Below, piece after piece: positions 60,165 to 64,000 of a stretch of 64,000 nucleotides of DNA. The position numbers were made by a program, and so were the translations under genes. The DNA comes from REEB95 sp963762425 (GTDB lineage: Bacteria > Pseudomonadota > Alphaproteobacteria > ATCC43930 > CGMCC-115725): NCBI GenBank assembly GCA_963762425.1, contig CAVXKY010000017.1:21936-85935 (forward strand), given 5' to 3'. Each line of letters begins with the position of its first letter. The stretch's first letter is position 1. The notes beneath the pieces were generated by a model. The model was not told the DNA's origin, ran no database searches, and was given only the letters and a program-made list of their open reading frames with translations.

Positions 60165-61492
60165 CCGGGCCCGTGACCGAGGCGCATGCGCGCGAGCCGG
60201 CGGTGATGCCCGACACGCCCGAATTCGCCTATCGCGGCGGCGCGCTGTTCGCCGAGGACGTCGATCTCGCGAATCTCGCGGCCGAAACCGGCACGCCGTT
60301 CTATTGCTATTCGACCTCGGCGATCGAGCGGAAATACCGGCGCTTCGCCGCGACCTTCGCCGGGTTCGACGCGCTGCTGTGCTATTCGCTCAAGGCCAAT
60401 TCCAATCTGTCGGTGGTCGCGACGCTGGCCCGGTTGGGCGCCGGCGCCGACGTCGTCTCCGAGGGCGAATTCCGCCGCGCCTTGGCCGCCGGCATACCGG
60501 GCAACCGCATCATCTTCTCCGGCATCGGCAAGACCGAGGCCGAGCTGGCCTTCGCGCTCTCGAACGACGTCTACCAGATCAACGTCGAATCCCTGCCGGA
60601 ACTCGACGCGCTGAACCGCGTCGCGCGCAAGATGAACCGGGTCGCGCCGGTTTCCATCCGCGTCAACCCCGATGTCGACGCGAATACCCACGCCAAGATC
60701 TCCACCGGCAAGAAGGAGAACAAGTTCGGCATCGACCTGGTCTTGGCCGCCGAGGTCTATCAGCAGGCGGCGCAAATGCCGGCAATCGCGCCGGTGGGCA
60801 TGGCGGTGCATATCGGCTCGCAGCTGACCGCGCTCGGGCCGTTCGAGATCGCCTTCGGGCGCGCGATCGCGCTGTTCCGCAGTTTGCGCGCCGGGGGCAT
60901 CGACCTGAAGCGGTTCGATTTCGGCGGCGGCCTCGGCATCCGCTACCGCGATGAAACTCCGCCTTCGGTCGAGGATTACGCCTCGGTCGTGAAGCACATG
61001 ACCCAGGGGCTGAAATTGAGCCTCGCCTTCGAGCCCGGCCGTTCCATCGTCGGCAATGCCGGGGTGCTGGTGTCGCGCGTGCTCTACGTCAAGGAGGGCG
61101 TGAGCCACCGCTTCGTCATCATCGACGCGGCGATGAACGACCTGCTGCGTCCCGCGCTTTACGGCGACAAATGGGGTTGGCACGACATCGTGCCGCTGAA
61201 GGCGCACGATCCGCGCGCCGAGCCCGTGGCGCAGAGCATCGTCGGGCCGGTATGCGAAACCGGCGACGCCTTCGCCATCGACCGGCCCTTGGCCCCGCTG
61301 CGCGACGGCGACCTCATCGCCATCCTGTCCGCCGGCGCTTACGGCGCGGTGATGAGTTCGAGCTACAACAGCCGCCTCCCGGTGCCCGAGCTGCTGGTCA
61401 AGGGGGCCAACGCCGCCATCATCCGCAAGCGGCCGAGCTACGAGACCATGCTGGCGCAAGACCAGATCGCGCCCTGGCTCGCCGGACGGTGA
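60161..61492 (+). CDS. lysA: Diaminopimelate decarboxylase
   Basis: PLP enzyme making lysine from meso-diaminopimelate. The 443-residue protein has TPFYCYSTSAIERKYRRFAA near residue 46, LLCYSLKANSNLSVVATLAR near 71 with the PLP lysine, GADVVSEGEFRRALAAGIPG near 97, MAVHIGSQLTALGPFEIAFG near 213, FDFGGGLGIRYRDETPPSVE near 255, EPGRSIVGNAGVLVSRVLYV near 290 and GPVCETGDAFAIDRPL near 363, all standard. ATG 60161 overlaps the corrected lptM stop; its own stop overlaps the next GTG. The gene is intact. Confidence 0.95.
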   Translation: MTGPVTEAHAREPAVMPDTPEFAYRGGALFAEDVDLANLAAETGTPFYCYSTSAIERKYRRFAATFAGFDALLCYSLKANSNLSVVATLARLGAGADVVSEGEFRRALAAGIPGNRIIFSGIGKTEAELAFALSNDVYQINVESLPELDALNRVARKMNRVAPVSIRVNPDVDANTHAKISTGKKENKFGIDLVLAAEVYQQAAQMPAIAPVGMAVHIGSQLTALGPFEIAFGRAIALFRSLRAGGIDLKRFDFGGGLGIRYRDETPPSVEDYASVVKHMTQGLKLSLAFEPGRSIVGNAGVLVSRVLYVKEGVSHRFVIIDAAMNDLLRPALYGDKWGWHDIVPLKAHDPRAEPVAQSIVGPVCETGDAFAIDRPLAPLRDGDLIAILSAGAYGAVMSSSYNSRLPVPELLVKGANAAIIRKRPSYETMLAQDQIAPWLAGR

Positions 61493-63933
61493 CGGGATAC
61501 GGCCGGGCATGTCCGAATCGCTCGCCGGGCCCCGATCTGACCCCGCCGCCGGGATTGCGGCGGCGTTTCGCGCTGGCCCGGCTGGCGCTGATCTGGGAAT
61601 TCCTGTGGCCGGCGTTGTGGCCGTCCTGGCTCGCCCTCGGCATCTTCTTGTCCTTGGCGCTGTTCGACGTGCCGGCGATGCTGCCGGGCTGGCTTCAGGC
61701 GCTGTTGCTGGCCGCGCTCGCGGCGATTGTCGCGTTCAATCTCATTGCCGCGCTGCGGCGTTTCCGCCCGCCTTCGCATGAGGAAGCGCGCCGCCGCATC
61801 GAGACCGCCAGCCTGCTCGCGCACCGTCCGCTCGCCGCGCTCGAGGACCGGCTCGCGGGCGGCCCCAGTGGTACGGATGGGAATGACGGCGGCGAGGCCG
61901 CCAGCTTGTGGCAAGCCCACCGCGCGCGCATGCAGGCGGCGATAAGGCGCCTGAGAATCGGCCGCCCGCGCAGCGGGCTCGCGCGCCGTGATCCTTATGG
62001 TCTGCGCGGCGTGCTGGTGGTGGCGCTGGCGGTGGGCGTGTTCGTCGCCGGCGGCGATTGGCGCGCGCGCGTCGAGCGCGCCTTCCATCCCGATTTTTCG
62101 CTGTTCGGCCCGCCCGCGCAAGTGAGCCTCGATATCTGGATCTCGCCGCCGCAATACACCGGCCTGCCGCCGCAATTCCTGTCCCTGCCGCCCGGACCGG
62201 CGCCGGTCGAGGTTCCCATTGGCAGCACCGTGCTGGCCCAGCTGCATGGCGGCGGCGCCGTGCCCGAACTGCGCATCGACCGCGACGCTTCGGCGATGAG
62301 CCGCGTCGATCAAAACAACTTCAAGGGCGAAGCCGTCATCGCCGCGGGTTCGACCCTCGCCATCGTGCAGGGTTACCGCACGCTGGGCGCCTGGCCGATC
62401 CATGTCGTGCCCGACCTTCCGCCGACGATCGAATTCGCCAAGCAGCCCGAGGCCAGCGCGCGGGGAGCCTTGCGCCTCGAATACCGCGCCGAGGACGATT
62501 ACGGCGTCGAGGGCGTCAAGCTTTTGGTCCGCCGCCCGGACGATCAGGCGGGCGGGACGCTGACGCTCGATCTCGATCTCCCCGACCAGCACGCGAAAAC
62601 CGCGCAAGGCGCGAGCTACGTCGATCTGACTTCGCATCCCTGGGCCGGCGGCAAGGTTCAATTGCAGCTGGTGGCGTCGGACGCGCTCGGCCAGACCGGA
62701 TCGAGCGACATCATCGAGGCCACGCTGCCCGAGCGCGCCTTCTTGAATCCGCTCGCCCGCGCCATCATCGAGCAGCGCAAGGCGTTGCTGCGCGATCCCG
62801 ATGGGCGCGATACCGTCGCCGACACCCTGGACGGCCTGTCGGTCAACCCCAAGCTCTACAACGGCGACATCGTGGTTTTCCTGGCGTTGCGGACTGCGGC
62901 CGACCGGCTGGCGCTCAACCGCGACGACGACACCGTGCCTGTCGTGGCGGCCTTGCTGTGGGACACGGCGGTGCGCGTCGAGGACGGCAACGCGCTGGAA
63001 AGCCAGAACGATCTGCGCCAATCGATGCAGGCCTTGCAGGACGCGCTCGCCCAGAACGCGCCGCAGGCGCGGATCGAACAGCTGATGCAGGATTTGCAGC
63101 AGCAGATCGACCACTATCTCCAGGCGCTGTCCGGGCAGGAGCAAAGCCCCGGCCAGAACCCGCCGCCTTCCGGTCCGTCCCAGGCCTTTTCCAGCAAGGA
63201 TTTCCAGGGCGTGCTCGACCGCGCGCGCGACTTGTCGCGCGCCGGCGCGCGCGATCAGGCGCGCAATCTGCTGGCGCGGCTCCAGGACCTGCTCGAAAAC
63301 CTGCGCGCCTCGAACCCGATGGACATGCATGGACCCCAGGGCCAATCGCTCGGCGCGATACAGGATCTGATGCGCCGCCAGCAACAGCTGCTCGACCGCA
63401 GCTTCCGCCAGTCGCGCCAGGAGGGCGAAGGCAAAAGTCCCGGCGACGCCGAACAGCAAGAGGCGCTTCGCCGCGCGCTCGGCCGGGCGGCGCAACGCCT
63501 GGGCGAACAGGGCGGCGAGATTCCGCAATCGATGAGCCGCGCCGACCGCGCCATGCGCGCCGCCGTCGAGGCGTTGAAGCAAGGCAAGCCGGGCGAAGCG
63601 GTGGGATCGCAGACCGAGGCGCTCGACGCGCTGCAACAGGCGGCGCGCGCGCTGGCGCAGCGTTTGGCCAACGGCTACGACCCCTCGGCCTTCGGCGATC
63701 CCGGCGGCGATCTGGGCCCGCCCCGGACGCCGCGCGATCCCTTCGGCCGGCTCGATACCGAGAACGGCGAAGGCGGCGACGAAGGCGGCGATTTGCGTTT
63801 GGGCAAATCCGCCGACGATTACGCCATCGAGAAGGCGCGGGAGATTCTCGGCGAGCTGCGCAAGCGCGCCGGCGAGCAGCAACGCCCCGCGCTCGAGCGC
63901 GATTACATCGACCGGTTGTTGAAGGAATTTTAG
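61489..63933 (+). CDS. TIGR02302-family (DUF4175) membrane protein
   Basis: An 814-residue protein with two to three helices at the N-terminus (LIWEFLWPALWPSWLALGIF, LLLAALAAIVAFNLIAALRR) and one near residue 180 (GVLVVALAVGVFVAGGDW). A large periplasmic part follows, with beta-rich sequence to about 430 and then long helices very rich in Gln, Arg and Ala (for example MQDLQQQIDHYLQAL, IQDLMRRQQQLLDRSFRQSR). Family members sit after lysA in alphaproteobacteria; their role is unknown. GTG 61489 overlaps the lysA stop (GTGA). ATG 61509 is in another frame and would need a frameshift, but its first residues also look family-like. The end KPERDYID-type RDYIDRLLKEF is complete. Confidence 0.85.
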   Translation: MTGYGRACPNRSPGPDLTPPPGLRRRFALARLALIWEFLWPALWPSWLALGIFLSLALFDVPAMLPGWLQALLLAALAAIVAFNLIAALRRFRPPSHEEARRRIETASLLAHRPLAALEDRLAGGPSGTDGNDGGEAASLWQAHRARMQAAIRRLRIGRPRSGLARRDPYGLRGVLVVALAVGVFVAGGDWRARVERAFHPDFSLFGPPAQVSLDIWISPPQYTGLPPQFLSLPPGPAPVEVPIGSTVLAQLHGGGAVPELRIDRDASAMSRVDQNNFKGEAVIAAGSTLAIVQGYRTLGAWPIHVVPDLPPTIEFAKQPEASARGALRLEYRAEDDYGVEGVKLLVRRPDDQAGGTLTLDLDLPDQHAKTAQGASYVDLTSHPWAGGKVQLQLVASDALGQTGSSDIIEATLPERAFLNPLARAIIEQRKALLRDPDGRDTVADTLDGLSVNPKLYNGDIVVFLALRTAADRLALNRDDDTVPVVAALLWDTAVRVEDGNALESQNDLRQSMQALQDALAQNAPQARIEQLMQDLQQQIDHYLQALSGQEQSPGQNPPPSGPSQAFSSKDFQGVLDRARDLSRAGARDQARNLLARLQDLLENLRASNPMDMHGPQGQSLGAIQDLMRRQQQLLDRSFRQSRQEGEGKSPGDAEQQEALRRALGRAAQRLGEQGGEIPQSMSRADRAMRAAVEALKQGKPGEAVGSQTEALDALQQAARALAQRLANGYDPSAFGDPGGDLGPPRTPRDPFGRLDTENGEGGDEGGDLRLGKSADDYAIEKAREILGELRKRAGEQQRPALERDYIDRLLKEF

Positions 63934-63983
63934 CGCAGCACAGCCGAGGGCCGATCCTTCGGACCCGAGGCGTCGTGCGAAGC
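63933..63983 (+). repeat. REP-like hairpin repeat, copy 8 (GCAG head)
   Basis: Same sequence type as copy 3 (AGCCGAGGGCC, loop GATCCTTCG, then GACCCGAGGCGTCG and TGCGAAGC), but with GCAG in place of GTAG and a right-arm change from GGCCC to GACCC. It begins one base before the last base of the TIGR02302 stop codon. Confidence 0.7.
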
Positions 63984-64000
63984 GAAGAGAATCCTTAGCA

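Noticed and set aside
61171..61488. Extra 106 residues before the TIGR02302 protein
   Set aside because: They are the lysA gene read in another frame. The GTG at 61489 overlapping the lysA stop is the natural start.

Overview
The window is about 64 kb of GC-rich DNA from an alphaproteobacterium. The evidence is a complete hopanoid (hpn) operon, a periplasmic formate dehydrogenase with its alphaproteobacterial accessory genes (DUF3305, DUF3306 and relatives), the MEP isoprenoid route, the argH-lptM-lysA-TIGR02302 block and an AAHS-type transporter. I cannot name the genus. No rRNA, tRNA, CRISPR array, insertion sequence or phage gene was seen.

Layout. (1) 1-3.6 kb: start of dxs (minus strand, cut by the window edge), then ispH-hpnH on plus. 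(2) 4.1-8.8 kb: a small exported protein, a one-component regulator (excisionase-type HTH plus periplasmic-binding-like domain), a heavily frameshifted WtpABC-like tungstate/molybdate ABC transporter and a relic of a TupA-like binding protein. The same candidate operator lies in front of the regulator and in front of the transporter. (3) 9.0-26.3 kb: a formate island. It holds an oxalate/formate-type antiporter with its 41-residue small subunit, a seven-haem cytochrome c fused to a cytochrome b (CbcL-like), a small cytochrome c, a MenA/UbiA-like prenyltransferase, fdhC-fdhB-fdhA-fdhX, an HTH-TorD chaperone fusion, five accessory genes mostly of unknown function, a divergent polyferredoxin and a WD40-cytochrome c protein. 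(4) 26.4-36.3 kb: two small genes, then hpnG, shc, hpnE, hpnD, hpnC, hpnB, hpnA and dxr on minus, mostly joined by 4-base start/stop overlaps. With dxs, ispH and hpnH this gives most of the path from DXP to squalene, hopene and ribosylhopane. (5) 36.4-51.2 kb: ChaC-like protein, FadJ-like multifunctional enzyme, ClC channel, EamA transporter, EmrAB with a MarR regulator, SDR, AAHS transporter, HIG1 protein and PduO-type adenosyltransferase. (6) 51.4-64 kb: etfBA, 3-hydroxybutyryl-CoA dehydrogenase, HNH endonuclease, NUDIX, gluQ, esterase, TlpA-like protein, argH, lptM, lysA and a TIGR02302 membrane protein.

Two features run through the window. First, an intergenic hairpin repeat with a GTAG head, a conserved outer stem and variable but internally complementary inner stems occurs about ten times; it resembles REP elements. 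Second, about 17 genes, including the normally essential dxr, carry single-base frameshifts that preserve family sequence on both sides. This looks like uncorrected indels in the assembly more than real decay. The tungstate transporter is the exception, since it has so many that decay is plausible. Coordinates of frameshifted genes below span the whole reconstructed gene.
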